From assembly GCF_014202765.1 (NCBI RefSeq), contig NZ_JACHHN010000003.1, positions 310,001 to 374,000 on the forward strand: a stretch of DNA of 64,000 nt, given 5' to 3'. The stretch comes from Silvimonas terrae. Lineage in GTDB: Bacteria; Pseudomonadota; Gammaproteobacteria; Burkholderiales; Chitinibacteraceae. This document shows, in pieces, positions 13,023-22,748 of this stretch (positions are counted from its first letter, which is position 1; each line of letters starts with the position of its first letter). The position numbers and the translations under genes are program-made. The notes beneath the pieces are model-generated. The model was not told the origin of the DNA. It ran no database searches and saw nothing but the letters and a program-made list of their open reading frames with translations.

Positions 13023-15470
13023 ATGACCGTCTCGTTCGTTCATGATTCCCCGAACACCGACGTAGCCTCGCTCAAACGCTCCATTGCCAACAAGCTGGTG
13101 TTTGCCATTGGCAAAGACCCGATTTCCGCCCAGCCCAGAGACTGGCTCAATGCCTCTTTCCTGGCCGTGCGGGACCGGCTGATTGAACGCTGGATGCGCA
13201 CCACCCGCGCGCAGTACTCGCAAGACGTCAAACGCGTGTATTACCTCTCCATGGAGTTTTTGATCGGCCGTGCGCTGACCAATGCCCTGCTTGCCCTGGG
13301 TCTGTATGACGAGGTGCGCGGCGCGCTTGATGAACTGGGCATGGATTACAACGAACTGGTGGAACTGGAGCCGGATGCCGCGCTGGGCAACGGTGGCCTG
13401 GGCCGGCTGGCGGCGTGTTTCCTGGATTCCATGGCCACGCTGGGTCTGCCAGGTTATGGCTATGGCATCCGTTACGACTACGGTATGTTCAAGCAGCGCA
13501 TCATCGACGGTAACCAGATCGAAGCGCCGGATTACTGGCTGGCCAATGGCTACCCATGGGAGTTCGAGCGGTTTGAAGTGCAGTATCTGGTGCGCTTTGG
13601 CGGCCATCTGCAGCTGGAAGGCTCGCGCACGCGCTGGCTGCAAACGCAGGACGTGTTTGCCGTCGCGCATGACCAGATCATCCCCGGTTACGACACCACG
13701 GCCACCAACACGCTGCGCTTGTGGTCGGCGCGCTCGTCCAACGAGATCAATCTCTCCAAGTTCAACCAGGGCGATTACTTTGCCGCCGTGGAAGAAAAGA
13801 ACCTGTCCGAGAATGTCTCCCGCGTGCTTTACCCGGATGACTCGACCTACAGCGGCAAGGAGTTGCGCCTGCGCCAGGAGTACTTCTTCACCAGCGCCAG
13901 CCTGCAGGACATCATCCGCCGCTATCGGCAAACACATGAGGACTTCACGCGCTTTGCCGAGAAAACCTCCATCCACCTGAACGACACACACCCGGTGCTG
14001 GCGATTCCGGAACTGATGCGCATCCTGATTGATGATTTTGAAATCAAGTGGGACGACGCCTGGGCGACCACGCAAAAGGTGTTCAGCTATACCAATCACA
14101 CGCTGATGCAAGAAGCGCTGGAAACCTGGCCGGTCGAGTTGATGAACCGCGTCCTGCCGCGCCACATGAAGCTGATTTTTGAAATCAACGAACGCTTCCT
14201 GGACGACACGCGCGAGCAGCATAAAGATGATGTGGACCTCATCCGCCGCATCTCTTTGATTGATGAATCCGGCGAGCGCCGTGTGCGCATGGCCTGGCTC
14301 GCCGTGGTGGCCAGCCACAAGATCAATGGCGTATCGCAATTGCATTCGGATCTGATGGTGCAATCCATCTTTGCCGACTTCGCCAAACTGTTCCCGGATC
14401 GCTTCTGCAACAAAACCAATGGCATCACCCCGCGCCGCTGGCTGGCACAGGCCAACCCGGCGCTGGCCGGTGTCATCGACCATTACATTGGCAAAACCTG
14501 GCGCGGCAATCTGGATGAACTGGCCGAGCTTAAACAGCATGTCGATTTCCCGGCGTTCATTGATGCCGTGGCTGAAGCCAAGTTTGCCAACAAGCAGCGC
14601 CTGGCCCAGTACATTGCGCGCAAGATGGGCGGCGTGGTCGATCCACATGCCTTGTTTGACGTACAAGTGAAGCGGATTCACGAATACAAGCGCCAGTTAC
14701 TGAACGTGCTGCATGTGATCACACGCTACAACCGCATCATCAAGCATCCGGAAAAAGACTGGCAGCCGCGCGTGGTGATCTTTGCCGGCAAGGCCGCGTC
14801 GGCCTACAAGATGGCCAAACTGGTCATCAAGCTGATCAACGACGTGGGTCGCAAGATCAACAATGACCCGGCCATTGGCGACAAGCTCAAGGTCGTGTTC
14901 ATTCCCAACTATGGCGTGAGCCTGGCGGAGTTGATCATCCCGGCGGCAGATTTGTCTGAGCAGATTTCGCTGGCGGGCACGGAGGCATCCGGCACCGGCA
15001 ACATGAAGTTTGCGCTCAATGGCGCGCTGACCATGGGCACGCTGGATGGGGCCAATGTGGAAATGCGCGACCATGTCGGCCCGGAGAATATCTTTATCTT
15101 CGGCAACACTGCAGATCAAGTCGAAGCCTTGCGCAAAAAGGGCTACAACCCACGCGAGTTCTACGATAAAGACAGCGAACTACACGAAGTGCTTAACCTG
15201 CTGGCCTCCGGCCATTTCAGCCCGGATGACCCGGAACGCTATCGCGCCATTTTCGACGTGCTGGTGAACTGGGGCGATCATTACCAGTTGCTGGCCGACT
15301 ATCGCTCTTATATTGATGCGCAAGACCGCGTTGATCAGCTGTATCACAACAAGGCGGCGTGGACGCTGGCAGCGGTACAGAACGTGGCCGGCATGGGGTA
15401 TTTCTCGTCGGATCGCACGATCCGGGAATACGCGGAAGAAATCTGGAACGTGCAGCCGGTGAAACTCTGA
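13023..15470 (+). CDS. glgP: Glycogen/maltodextrin phosphorylase
   Basis: This GT35 enzyme releases glucose-1-phosphate from the non-reducing ends of glycogen using PLP. The start at ATG 13023 has AGGAGA upstream and gives 815 residues, the same as E. coli GlgP. An upstream in-frame extension back to 12942 overlaps glgA and is rejected. The signature [17 protein letters not shown] carries the Schiff-base lysine (about residue 662). The N-terminal half has [12 protein letters not shown] and [21 protein letters not shown]. It is the last gene of the glycogen cluster. A weak hairpin follows its stop. Confidence 0.96.
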   Translation: MTVSFVHDSPNTDVASLKRSIANKLVFAIGKDPISAQPRDWLNASFLAVRDRLIERWMRTTRAQYSQDVKRVYYLSMEFLIGRALTNALLALGLYDEVRGALDELGMDYNELVELEPDAALGNGGLGRLAACFLDSMATLGLPGYGYGIRYDYGMFKQRIIDGNQIEAPDYWLANGYPWEFERFEVQYLVRFGGHLQLEGSRTRWLQTQDVFAVAHDQIIPGYDTTATNTLRLWSARSSNEINLSKFNQGDYFAAVEEKNLSENVSRVLYPDDSTYSGKELRLRQEYFFTSASLQDIIRRYRQTHEDFTRFAEKTSIHLNDTHPVLAIPELMRILIDDFEIKWDDAWATTQKVFSYTNHTLMQEALETWPVELMNRVLPRHMKLIFEINERFLDDTREQHKDDVDLIRRISLIDESGERRVRMAWLAVVASHKINGVSQLHSDLMVQSIFADFAKLFPDRFCNKTNGITPRRWLAQANPALAGVIDHYIGKTWRGNLDELAELKQHVDFPAFIDAVAEAKFANKQRLAQYIARKMGGVVDPHALFDVQVKRIHEYKRQLLNVLHVITRYNRIIKHPEKDWQPRVVIFAGKAASAYKMAKLVIKLINDVGRKINNDPAIGDKLKVVFIPNYGVSLAELIIPAADLSEQISLAGTEASGTGNMKFALNGALTMGTLDGANVEMRDHVGPENIFIFGNTADQVEALRKKGYNPREFYDKDSELHEVLNLLASGHFSPDDPERYRAIFDVLVNWGDHYQLLADYRSYIDAQDRVDQLYHNKAAWTLAAVQNVAGMGYFSSDRTIREYAEEIWNVQPVKL

Positions 15471-15490
15471 CCTGCATCACCATCAAGCGC

Positions 15491-15510
15491 GGGGCGGCCA
15501 TGGTCGCCCC
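15491..15510 (+). terminator. Hairpin after glgP, weak terminator
   Basis: GGGGCG and CGCCCC arms flank eight bases and are followed only by GTTTG, so termination may be partial. It is placed right for the end of the glg transcript. Confidence 0.4.
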
Positions 15511-15563
15511 GTTTGCATGGGGGCGTGCATAATGCGCCTTTGCGCAATTTTTGAGACTGGGAC

Positions 15564-16130
15564 ATGAAAGACGATAGCCACCTGATCGAAACCGGCATTG
15601 CCAGCGAGCGTGTGTTTGATGGCGCGTTGCTCCATATCAACCGCGATACCGTACGCCTGCCCGATGGCTCTGAAGCGATCCGGGAATACATTCCCCACCC
15701 CGGCGCAGTGATGGTGATCCCGGTGCTGGACGATGGGCGTTTATTGATGGAACGCCAGTTCCGCTATCCGTTCAAGCGCGTGTTTCTGGAGTTCCCGGCC
15801 GGCAAGCTGGACCCGAACGAGGACCCGCTGGCCTGCGGCAAGCGCGAGTTGCTGGAAGAAACCGGTTATACCGCGCAGCACTGGCGCAAGCTGGGCGTGC
15901 TGCATCCGATCATCAGCTATACGTCCGAGGAAATTCATATTTTCCTCGCCCAGGGGCTGACGGCGGGTGAGGCGCAACTGGATGAAGGTGAGTTTGTGGA
16001 GCTGATCATCAAGGAGCAGGCTGAACTCGTGGCCGGCATACTGGATGGCAGCATTACCGATGGCAAGACCATCACCGGGCTGTTCTGGCTGGAACAACTG
16101 ACCAAAACCGGTCAGTTGACGACCAAATAA
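15564..16130 (+). CDS. NUDIX hydrolase, ADP-ribose/ADP-sugar pyrophosphatase type
   Basis: The 188-residue protein carries a perfect NUDIX box (G-x5-E-x7-REL-x-EE-x-G) starting GKLDPNED and ending RELLEETGY at about residues 78-100. Upstream it has HPGAVMVIPVLDDGRLLMER, the usual lead-in of the ADP-ribose pyrophosphatase branch (NudF or NudE-like). Such enzymes cleave ADP-ribose or ADP-sugars to AMP plus sugar phosphate. Lying right after the glycogen genes it could in principle tune ADP-glucose, as E. coli AspP (NudF) does, but the 93-base gap with a hairpin argues for its own promoter. Substrate choice is inference. Confidence 0.88.
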   Translation: MKDDSHLIETGIASERVFDGALLHINRDTVRLPDGSEAIREYIPHPGAVMVIPVLDDGRLLMERQFRYPFKRVFLEFPAGKLDPNEDPLACGKRELLEETGYTAQHWRKLGVLHPIISYTSEEIHIFLAQGLTAGEAQLDEGEFVELIIKEQAELVAGILDGSITDGKTITGLFWLEQLTKTGQLTTK

Positions 16131-16154
16131 ACAGACAGCGTGTGGTTCAGACAT

Positions 16155-16185
16155 AAAAAAGGCCGGAACATCCGGCCCTTTTTTA
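16155..16185. terminator. Bidirectional intrinsic terminator
   Basis: A hairpin with GGCCGGA and TCCGGCC arms is flanked by a run of six A and a run of six T. It can end both the NUDIX transcript (+) and the convergent small secreted-protein gene (-). Confidence 0.9.
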
Positions 16186-16203
16186 TGGTGGTCCCAAGTG
16201 AAC

Positions 16204-16665
16204 TCAGGCGGTTTTGGCGTGGGTTTTCGCCTTGGCCGGATGTGTTTTCTTGTGGCTATCGGCTGCTGACTTGTCCGACTTGCTGGTCTTGTGTTGCTTG
16301 GCCGCGGGCTTGCCGCTTGCCGCTGGTGCTGCCTGATGGGCTTTCTTGCCAGACGCTGGCTTGGCCGCGCTGCTCTGGTGGCTCTTGTGGCTGGCACTCT
16401 TGGCTGGCGTCTTCTTGCCCTTGGCGGAAGAACTCTTGCTGGTGTGTTTGGCGGATTTTTTGCCGGTACTCGCGTGAGTGCTATGCTTGCCGCTGGTGTG
16501 GGTACTGGTGTGGGTGCTGGTCGTGGACTTGCCGGCAGGCGCGGCATGGGCTTTGCCAGCGGGCGGTGCGGAAGAGGGATCATCAAACGGCAGCGGTGCG
16601 TCTTCAGCGTAGACAGTTACCGATACCAGCAGTGCGCTCAGGCACAGCGCCAGAATTCGTTTCAT
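16204..16665 (-). CDS. Small secreted His/Lys/Ala/Ser-rich low-complexity protein
   Basis: The 153-residue product starts with a clear signal peptide (MKRILALCLSALLVSVTVYA, then ED). After a short acidic, proline-rich segment (about 21-40) the rest is low complexity, rich in Lys, Ala, Ser, Thr and His, with SHKSHQSS, AKPASGKKAH and HPAKAKTHAKTA. It has no Cys and no recognisable domain. Composition resembles histone H1-like tails, but the signal peptide places it in the periplasm or outside. A strongly basic exported protein could bind polyanions such as LPS, DNA or peptidoglycan, but this is only a guess. It converges on the NUDIX gene across a shared terminator. Its upstream neighbour nagZ reads the same way, ending 182 bases away. 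Confidence 0.75.
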   Translation of the reverse strand: MKRILALCLSALLVSVTVYAEDAPLPFDDPSSAPPAGKAHAAPAGKSTTSTHTSTHTSGKHSTHASTGKKSAKHTSKSSSAKGKKTPAKSASHKSHQSSAAKPASGKKAHQAAPAASGKPAAKQHKTSKSDKSAADSHKKTHPAKAKTHAKTA

Positions 16666-16847
16666 ACAGATTCCCGAAAACGTTGGGTAAAGCGCGGCCA
16701 GAGCCGACGCGGGTCGTGGAAAAAACAGACGTTACAAGCTAACGCACGAATCGCAAAAGAGTTGCAGTATAACGATCAGAGCGCCGCAGCCGAAGTGCGT
16801 TCATCCAGATATACAAATGGCATGCACTGGCAGGACTAAACCGGGCC

Positions 16848-18371
16848 TTAGCCTGCCTGCAAACGCGCAGCAATGGCAGCCAGCGCAGCCGGGCGATTGG
16901 CAAACACGGTCAGACGGCCCAGGGCAGCCGGAGCAAGGTCAAGATCGTAGGGTAAACGCCCGGCCACCAGCCAGAGCTTTTCTGCCGGCAACGCGGCAAT
17001 CAGCGCTTGCTGTGCCTGCTGCAAAATCGCGTTGTAGCTGACCATGACCACCTGCGCTGCCGTCGCGGCCTTGTCCAGCACGCGCGCCCGATCAGCCTCG
17101 GTAACAGCCAGTGGAATACGGATCTCTTCCACCATGAAGCCCGCAGCGCTGAGCGGTGCGGCCAGCGTATCTGGCCGGGCTTGCACTTCGTCAATCTCGG
17201 TCCGCTCACGCACTTCGACGGTGATCAGCAAGACAGGCTGCTGCGGCTGGAGTGGATGCAACTCGCCCGCGACTGTCACTGCGCGCTGATGCACGGATTG
17301 CGACAAAGCCAATGCTGCGGGTTGTGCCAGCAAGGGGGTCGGGTCGAGTGGCAAATCCCGCCAGGCCAGCGGGTAGCGTGATTTGAGCGCCAGGATGCGG
17401 GCCAATGATGCGTCAATGCGCGACTCGCTGATCTCGCCGCGACTGACCGCGTCTGCCAGCGCGTCCAGAAAGCCTTCTTGCCGCGCCTGAGTATGCGAAA
17501 TCAACAGGACATCCGCACCTGCCTTGAAGGCCGCCACCGCACCCGCCACTGTGCCAGGGCCTTTGGCGATGGCATCCATTTCCAGGCAGTCTGTAAACAA
17601 CACGCCGTTAAAACCCATCTCCTCGCGCAAGAGACCGGTGAGCACAGCGCGGGACATGGTCGCCGGGGTGTCCGGGTCCGGTTCAAATGCGGGGAACACC
17701 ACATGCGAACTCATCACCGTATCGACCCCTGCTGCAATGGCGGCGCGGAACGGGGCAAGTTCCACCTGGTCCAGCCGGGCCCGGTTGTGCGGTACACGCG
17801 GCAAGCCAAGGTGAGAGTCCACGTCCGTATCACCGTGTCCTGGAAAGTGTTTGGCGGCAGAGATCATGCCCGCCGCCTGGACACCACGCAGGGCGGCCAG
17901 ACTCCAGGTGGTGACTTCGTCCACCGTTTCGCCAAATGCCCGCACGCCAATCACCGGATTGCGGCGGTTGTTGTTGACGTCCACATCCGGCACAAAATTG
18001 ACGTTGAAACCCAGCAACCGCAGCTCTTCATTGGCATAACGGGTCAGCGTTTCGCAATCCGCCACCGAACCCGCCGCGCGATACGCCAGCGCGGAGGGTA
18101 AAGGGGTGACGCCATTCTCAATGCGCGCCACCATGCCGCCTTCCTGATCAATGCTGATCATGAGCGGCAAATGGCTGTGTTCTGCATTGATTTCCTGCAA
18201 ACGCCGGGTCAATGCCGCAATCTGCGCCGGATGATCGACATTGCGCCGGAACAGGATCACCCCGCCCACCTGCCGTTCGCGCAGCATATGTTCGATGTGG
18301 GCATTAGGAGTCAGGCCGTCAAAGCCCACCATCAAAAGCTGGCCGATTTTCCGTTTAAGCGAGAGGTTCAT
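16848..18371 (-). CDS. nagZ: GH3 beta-N-acetylhexosaminidase (NagZ), long form
   Basis: From ATG 18371 the protein has 507 residues and begins with NLSLKRKIGQLLMVGFDG. The open frame continues back to a TTG at 18449, but that crosses the gltX terminator and is rejected. The N-terminal GH3 barrel (about 1-340) shows ISIDQEGGMVARI, the NagZ-type catalytic loop AAKHFPGHGDTDVDSH and the nucleophile Asp in LFTDCLEMDAI. It removes terminal GlcNAc from muropeptides or chito-oligosaccharides. Most Gram-negative NagZ proteins stop near 340 residues. The extra 160-residue C-terminal alpha/beta domain here recalls the two-domain Bacillus form. No signal peptide is seen, so it acts in the cytoplasm. Confidence 0.88.
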   Translation of the reverse strand: MNLSLKRKIGQLLMVGFDGLTPNAHIEHMLRERQVGGVILFRRNVDHPAQIAALTRRLQEINAEHSHLPLMISIDQEGGMVARIENGVTPLPSALAYRAAGSVADCETLTRYANEELRLLGFNVNFVPDVDVNNNRRNPVIGVRAFGETVDEVTTWSLAALRGVQAAGMISAAKHFPGHGDTDVDSHLGLPRVPHNRARLDQVELAPFRAAIAAGVDTVMSSHVVFPAFEPDPDTPATMSRAVLTGLLREEMGFNGVLFTDCLEMDAIAKGPGTVAGAVAAFKAGADVLLISHTQARQEGFLDALADAVSRGEISESRIDASLARILALKSRYPLAWRDLPLDPTPLLAQPAALALSQSVHQRAVTVAGELHPLQPQQPVLLITVEVRERTEIDEVQARPDTLAAPLSAAGFMVEEIRIPLAVTEADRARVLDKAATAAQVVMVSYNAILQQAQQALIAALPAEKLWLVAGRLPYDLDLAPAALGRLTVFANRPAALAAIAARLQAG

Positions 18372-18401
18372 GGCGTGGGAGACAAGAGATGAGGCAGAGA
18401 C

Positions 18402-18440
18402 AAAAAATGGCGTGAGATTTGATCCATCACGCCATTTTTT
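18402..18440 (-). terminator. Strong intrinsic terminator of gltX
   Basis: An arm of six A plus TGGCGTGA at 18402-18415 pairs perfectly with TCACGCCA plus six T at 18427-18440. It begins six bases after the gltX stop and ends 31 bases before the nagZ ATG, so nagZ needs read-through or a promoter inside this short stretch. Confidence 0.9.
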
Positions 18441-18445
18441 CACGA

Positions 18446-19834
18446 TCAAGCAGCCAGACGCTTGAGGACTTCTTCGCGACCCAGCAAGGCCAGCACCGCA
18501 TCGACCGACGGGGTATGGGTGGTGCCCAGCACCTTGGCACGCACCGGCATGCCCACCAGCGGCATCTTCACCCCCTGTTCCTTGACGAAGTCCTTGATGA
18601 ACTGGCCCAGCGTCGGTTGATCCCAGGTGGCCAGTGCCGCTGCACCCGCGGCAAATGCAGCCAGGCGGGTCAGGTCATCTGCCGTCAGATGTTTTTCGAC
18701 CACCTCGGCCGACGGAGTCAGCGGGCGGTAGAAGTATTCGGCCTGGTCAGCCATTTCCACCAGGGTTTGCGAACGGTCTTTCAACAGCGCGCAGACGCCG
18801 GTCAGGGCCGGGCCGCCGGCTGTATCAACGCCCTTCTCGGCCAGGAACTGCGCCACCCGGGCCGCCAGGCGGGCGGCATCCGCTACCTTGATGTGCTGGG
18901 CGTTCAGCCACAACAGTTTTTCACGATCAAAGCGGCTGGGGCTGGGGCTGACGTCTTTCAGATCAAACCATTCAACAAATTGTGCCATGGTGAAGAATTC
19001 ATCATCACCATGACCCCAACCCAGACGCGCCAGGTAGTTCAGCAACGCCTCTGGCAGGAAACCGGCCTGGTCGTAATCCACCACGCTCACCGCATCACGG
19101 CGCTTGGACAACTTCTGGCCTTGATCATTGTGGATCATCGGCAGATGGCCAAACTGCGGCAGAGTCGCGCCCAGTGCCTTGAAGATGTTGATCTGGCGCG
19201 GGGTGTTATTCACATGGTCATCACCCCGAATGACATGGGTGATTTTCATATCCCAGTCATCCACCACCACGCAGAAGTTATAGGTCGGCGTGCCATCCGG
19301 ACGGGCAATGATCAGATCGTCCAGTTCATTGTTGCTGATCTCGATACGGCCTTTGACCTGGTCATCCCACGCCACCACGCCTTCGATCGGATTCAGGAAA
19401 CGCACCACCGGCTTCACGTCTGCCGGAATGGCCGGCAAGGTTTTGCCGGCCTGCGGACGCCAGCGACGGTCGTAACGCGGCTTCTCGCCCCGCGCTTCCT
19501 GTTCGGCGCGCATGGCTTCGAGTTCTTCCTTGCTGCAATAGCAGTAGTAGGCCGTACCCGCAGCCAGCATTTGCTGGATCACTTCTTTGTAGCGATCCAT
19601 GCGCTGCATTTGATAGAACGGACCTTCGTCGTAATCCAGTTCCACCCAGTGCATGCCATCCAGAATGGCCTTGACCGACTCTGGCGTGGACCGCTCCAGA
19701 TCGGTGTCTTCGATCCGCAGCACAAACGTGCCGGCATGTTTGCGGGCATAAGCCCAGGAAAACAGCGCAGTGCGCACGCCACCGATATGCAGCAAACCGG
19801 TGGGGCTGGGGGCGAAACGGGTACGGACGGTCAC
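18446..19834 (-). CDS. gltX: Glutamyl-tRNA synthetase
   Basis: GltX charges tRNA-Glu. The 462-residue class I synthetase starts at GTG 19832-19834, with GAGAG about eight bases upstream, and begins [18 protein letters not shown], which contains the HIGH-type motif (HIGG, 16-19). The KMSKS-type motif is KLSKR at 241-245. A CYC...Y metal-binding-like segment lies at 98-121. The C-terminal anticodon-binding domain ends at LKRLAA. The length agrees with other proteobacterial GltX. The divergent side is a repeat array, so its promoter must lie between 19835 and about 19985. Confidence 0.97.
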   Translation of the reverse strand: MTVRTRFAPSPTGLLHIGGVRTALFSWAYARKHAGTFVLRIEDTDLERSTPESVKAILDGMHWVELDYDEGPFYQMQRMDRYKEVIQQMLAAGTAYYCYCSKEELEAMRAEQEARGEKPRYDRRWRPQAGKTLPAIPADVKPVVRFLNPIEGVVAWDDQVKGRIEISNNELDDLIIARPDGTPTYNFCVVVDDWDMKITHVIRGDDHVNNTPRQINIFKALGATLPQFGHLPMIHNDQGQKLSKRRDAVSVVDYDQAGFLPEALLNYLARLGWGHGDDEFFTMAQFVEWFDLKDVSPSPSRFDREKLLWLNAQHIKVADAARLAARVAQFLAEKGVDTAGGPALTGVCALLKDRSQTLVEMADQAEYFYRPLTPSAEVVEKHLTADDLTRLAAFAAGAAALATWDQPTLGQFIKDFVKEQGVKMPLVGMPVRAKVLGTTHTPSVDAVLALLGREEVLKRLAA

Positions 19835-19984
19835 AGTGGGCTCTCAATGAATAATGGCCGGGAAGTGGGCCATTGTACCGGCTAGCGCGCCTGCCGCCAA
19901 AAGCGGCTGGCGGGACGCAGGAAAACAGCGCCAGGCCCGAGTGGTATCGGGGTTGGGTCGTTGCTGTTGCCCTTAGGGGTTGAA

Positions 19985-20193
19985 GTTGTTTTTGACTTTC
20001 CTCCCCATTAAAGCCAAGCGCCGAGGGCGTGGAGGGAGACCTTAGGCTCCCGACCAACCGAGGGAAGCCCGGAGGGCCGCCAGGCTGGGGTCGCCTTTCT
20101 TTGGTTACTTTCTTTGGAGGCGCAAAGAAAGTGACGTGGGCCCGGCACCCCGGGTATCAAATGCTTTTAAAACCCGCGCCGTCAGGCGCTAAC
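19985..20193 (-). repeat. Dispersed mosaic element A, copy 2 (reverse)
   Basis: This is the reverse complement of copy 1, ending in GGCGCTAAC at 20185-20193. On its 3' side (about 19968-19985) lies a degenerate run of GTTGCTGTTG-type units, where the other copies carry tandem repeats. It is the first module of the array filling the gltX-mltF gap (19835-20563). Confidence 0.75.
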
Positions 20194-20206
20194 AACCATT
20201 GCAATG

Positions 20207-20239
20207 GTGGATTGTCGCTGCGCTCCGAATCCACCCTAC
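20207..20239 (-). repeat. GTAGGGTGGATT-type repeat, reverse copy
   Basis: The module reads GGTGGATTGTCGCTGCG and ends CCACCCTAC. Forward copies are at 51236-51269 and 52592-52625. The ends are themselves imperfectly inverted (GGTGGATTGT versus AATCCACC). Confidence 0.6.
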
Positions 20240-20283
20240 GCGTGGTTCTTGCCGGCAAAGGCCACCGCTGGTGGCCAACTTGG

Positions 20284-20303
20284 ATTCCGGCGTTCGCCGG
20301 AAT
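20284..20303. repeat. dRS3-like 20-bp inverted repeat (ATTCCG variant)
   Basis: ATTCCG and CGGAAT arms enclose GCGTTCGC, followed by GACGAG as in the other copies on this strand. It belongs to the 20 kb mosaic array. Confidence 0.55.
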
Positions 20304-20350
20304 GACGAGTCAGTGAAAGCGGCAGGAAATCATGTTTGCCAATATCACCA

Positions 20351-20384
20351 CCCCGGATTCCCGCTACCGCTCCATCCGGGCTAC
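20351..20384 (-). repeat. CCGGAT-type inverted repeat module, reverse copy
   Basis: The module starts CCCCGGATTC and ends ATCCGGGCTAC. It matches 11076-11107 in reverse, including the neighbouring GTGGTTCTGG flank. Confidence 0.6.
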
Positions 20385-20428
20385 GACGTGGTTCTGGACA
20401 GCGAAGGCCACCTGCGGTGGCCAACTGG

Positions 20429-20448
20429 ATTCCCGCCTCCGCGGGAAT
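20429..20448. repeat. dRS3-like 20-bp inverted repeat
   Basis: ATTCCC-GCCTCCGC-GGGAAT followed by GACGAGG. It is the last module of the 20 kb mosaic array. Confidence 0.65.
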
Positions 20449-20501
20449 GACGAGGTAGTGGTAGGTCGAGCCACCATGCTTGCCTCCTCCCCACAAAACA
20501 A

Positions 20502-20534
20502 AAAACCCGGCTGGCACAAAGCCAAGCCGGGTTT
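20502..20534 (-). terminator. Intrinsic terminator of mltF
   Basis: The AAAACCCGGCT and AGCCGGGTTTT arms with an inner GGC/GCC pair and one bulged A form a stable hairpin. On the minus strand it is followed by a T-rich tract. It lies about 30 bases past the mltF stop. Confidence 0.85.
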
Positions 20535-20563
20535 TCATACCACATGAAACGCTGAAATAACCG

Positions 20564-22084
20564 TTACTGATGCACCATCGCCAACCGCACCGGCGCTGGC
20601 TTGACCGCCCCCGCTGCCACGGTTGCCGGCAACGAGGCCGCAGCCTGCACCGGACGCAAAGCGCTGTTGATTTCCAGCGGCAGGTTGCGCGGGTTGCGCA
20701 CTTCAATCTCGCTCGACAATGTCGGCTGTGAAGTCCCCATGGGCGGCTCGAACCGGGCCAGCACATCGTAGTAGGTACGCAGGCTTTCCACGAACACCAC
20801 CGGCTCGCCACCACGGGCAAAACCGAATCTGGTCTGCCCGAAATACTTGGGCAGCCGCAGCAAAGGCAGCGTGGTTTTCACGTCGGCCCAGCTATCAGGG
20901 TTCTTGTTCATCTTGCGTGCCAGTTCGCGTGCGTCCAGCAAATGCCCCAGCCCCACGTTGTACGCTGCCAGCGCCATGAAGGTGCGATCCGGCTCAGGCA
21001 CCGCCTGATCCAGCCCGTCCCGCAACGTGGCAATGTAACGTGCTCCGGCCAGAATGCTCTGGTACGGGTTAAGCCGATCCGCCCCCAGCCGCTGCGCGGT
21101 TTCGGTGGTCAGCATCATGATGCCGCGCACACCCGTGGGCGAGGCGGCAGCCGGGTCCCAGTGCGACTCCTGATAAGACAGGGCCGCGACCAGACGCCAA
21201 TCCAGCCCGGTTTTCTGCTGGGCTTCATGGAACCATTTGCGGAACGTGGGCAGTACGTCTTCACGCTTGTCCAGGAATGCCTGGGCATCCATCTGGTCAA
21301 CGCGGTTGACGTGGCCGTAGTAACGATCCATCAGTTGGCGCAGGGTGCCGTCAGCAATCGCCTGGCCAAAGAACTTCTGGACCATGTCCTGCAGTTCCTT
21401 GTCACTTGCGTTGCTGGCCCACGCCAGTTGTTGCGGCTTACCCAGGGTGTCGGTCATGCCCACTTGGGGAAAGTAGTTCTGTGCCACATCAGCGGCGTGC
21501 GAATCCACCAGCGCAAAATCTGTGTCGCCGGTTGAAACACCCTGAATCAGGGTCTCGCTATCCTGGTCTTGAACCACCTGCCATGCCAGGGAAGGATGCT
21601 GCGCCTTCAAGGCGGTCAGCGTTGGCACGTATTGCGGCAGGGTCTTGATGGTGGCTTCCCCGTTGTAGAGCTTCTGCCAGGCGGCAGCTTCGGTCATGCT
21701 GCTATTGAAAACCAGCACAGGGGAAACCGATTGATAGGATGGGCCGAACGCAATGCCAGGATGCGCGCCGTCGTTATGTAAACCGACAGCAATATGCGCT
21801 TCATTGCGTTGAAGCCTTTGCAGCAGACTCGCGTAACTGTTGTCCACTACAAACCGGATTTTCAGGCCATTGGATTGGGCAAATTTCGTCACCAGGTCGT
21901 ATTCCAAACCTGCATAGTTGCCTTCGGCATCGATATAGAGCGCGGTAGGCCCGTTCTGGACCAGTACAACAAGCTCTTTCGAATCTTTCCATGACATCAG
22001 GTGTTGTTGGTCGGAAGCCTTTTCGTTCATGCCTCCACACCCCACCAATGCCACTACGGCCATAGAGATCAACCAGCGTTTCAT
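20564..22084 (-). CDS. mltF: Membrane-bound lytic murein transglycosylase F
   Basis: MltF cleaves peptidoglycan glycan strands with anhydromuramyl product formation and sits in the outer membrane. From ATG 22084 it has 506 residues with a lipoprotein signal ending VALVGC (lipidated Cys16). A periplasmic binding-protein-like (SBP type 3) domain spans about 38-260, and a C-terminal SLT domain has the catalytic Glu306 in AALSYQESHWDP and then GIMMLTTETAQRLG and AAYNVGLGHL. This two-domain order is that of MltF. The reading frame stays open upstream across the tRNA-Ser gene to 22330. That extension is the reverse of a tRNA and is not protein. Confidence 0.93.
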   Translation of the reverse strand: MKRWLISMAVVALVGCGGMNEKASDQQHLMSWKDSKELVVLVQNGPTALYIDAEGNYAGLEYDLVTKFAQSNGLKIRFVVDNSYASLLQRLQRNEAHIAVGLHNDGAHPGIAFGPSYQSVSPVLVFNSSMTEAAAWQKLYNGEATIKTLPQYVPTLTALKAQHPSLAWQVVQDQDSETLIQGVSTGDTDFALVDSHAADVAQNYFPQVGMTDTLGKPQQLAWASNASDKELQDMVQKFFGQAIADGTLRQLMDRYYGHVNRVDQMDAQAFLDKREDVLPTFRKWFHEAQQKTGLDWRLVAALSYQESHWDPAAASPTGVRGIMMLTTETAQRLGADRLNPYQSILAGARYIATLRDGLDQAVPEPDRTFMALAAYNVGLGHLLDARELARKMNKNPDSWADVKTTLPLLRLPKYFGQTRFGFARGGEPVVFVESLRTYYDVLARFEPPMGTSQPTLSSEIEVRNPRNLPLEINSALRPVQAAASLPATVAAGAVKPAPVRLAMVHQ

Positions 22085-22194
22085 GCGACTCCTGATCGTT
22101 GAGGAACCGGCATTCTGCCAATTTTGTTGTGTCAGCACAAATGTAAAGACTTGGCAGCGCCTGTGAAACGGGCTAGAATCCGCCCTCTTGCTGC

Positions 22195-22284
<90 letters not shown>

Positions 22285-22549
22285 GCAACATCCCATTTGA
22301 AAGGCCGCCTTCTGAAGCGGCCTTTCGCATTTGTGCGCCAGGTTTGCTGCAACCCGCCAGCTGATGCGAGACGGGCAGATTCTAGCCGGGACCCCTTGCC
22401 GTCACCCCAGGCTCTTGCAGCATTCTCTTGTCGGGCTCGCTCTGACAGATGCTCATGCGGTTTGTGAACGCCACAGCCGCCACCCCGTGCGAACCGTTTA
22501 CTACCATAGTCATCCCTGCTGCGTCGCACCAGCCCAAAAACCTTACAAA

Positions 22550-22608
22550 CGAAGATATCTTCGCGCCAGCCGCCAGACGGCATCCACGCCCGCGAAGGCG
22601 GGTTCGCG
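22550..22608. promoter_or_regulatory. Two dyads upstream of the sigma-54 promoter, candidate enhancer sites
   Basis: A perfect 14-bp palindrome CGAAGATATCTTCG lies at 22550-22563, and a second dyad CGCGAA-N6-TTCGCG lies at 22591-22608. They sit about 140 and 100 bases before the predicted start of transcription, which is the usual place for enhancer-binding-protein sites. The rest of the 22285-22748 gap shows no gene. Confidence 0.45.
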
Positions 22609-22673
22609 CCGCCTGTTTTCCCTTTTAAATCAAACTCCTTTGTTTTCAAGGCACTGCCGGGTTTTCTTCAAGC

Positions 22674-22689
22674 TGGCACGTATCGTGCA
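22674..22689 (+). promoter_or_regulatory. Sigma-54 (-24/-12) promoter
   Basis: TGGCACGTATCGTGCA fits the sigma-54 consensus TGGCACG-N4-TTGCW with one mismatch and has the exact GG-N10-GC spacing. The expected transcription start is near 22700, 48 bases before the first ATG of the operon at 22749. A sigma-54 activator gene closes the same locus at 29832-31178. Confidence 0.75.
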
Positions 22690-22748
22690 CATAACAAGCC
22701 TGTGCGGGGCCCAGTCTCTCGCCAACTTCTATAGACAAGGAGCGGCAA

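Noticed and set aside
18419-19885. Long open frame opposite gltX
   Set aside because: Antisense shadow of an unambiguous synthetase gene.
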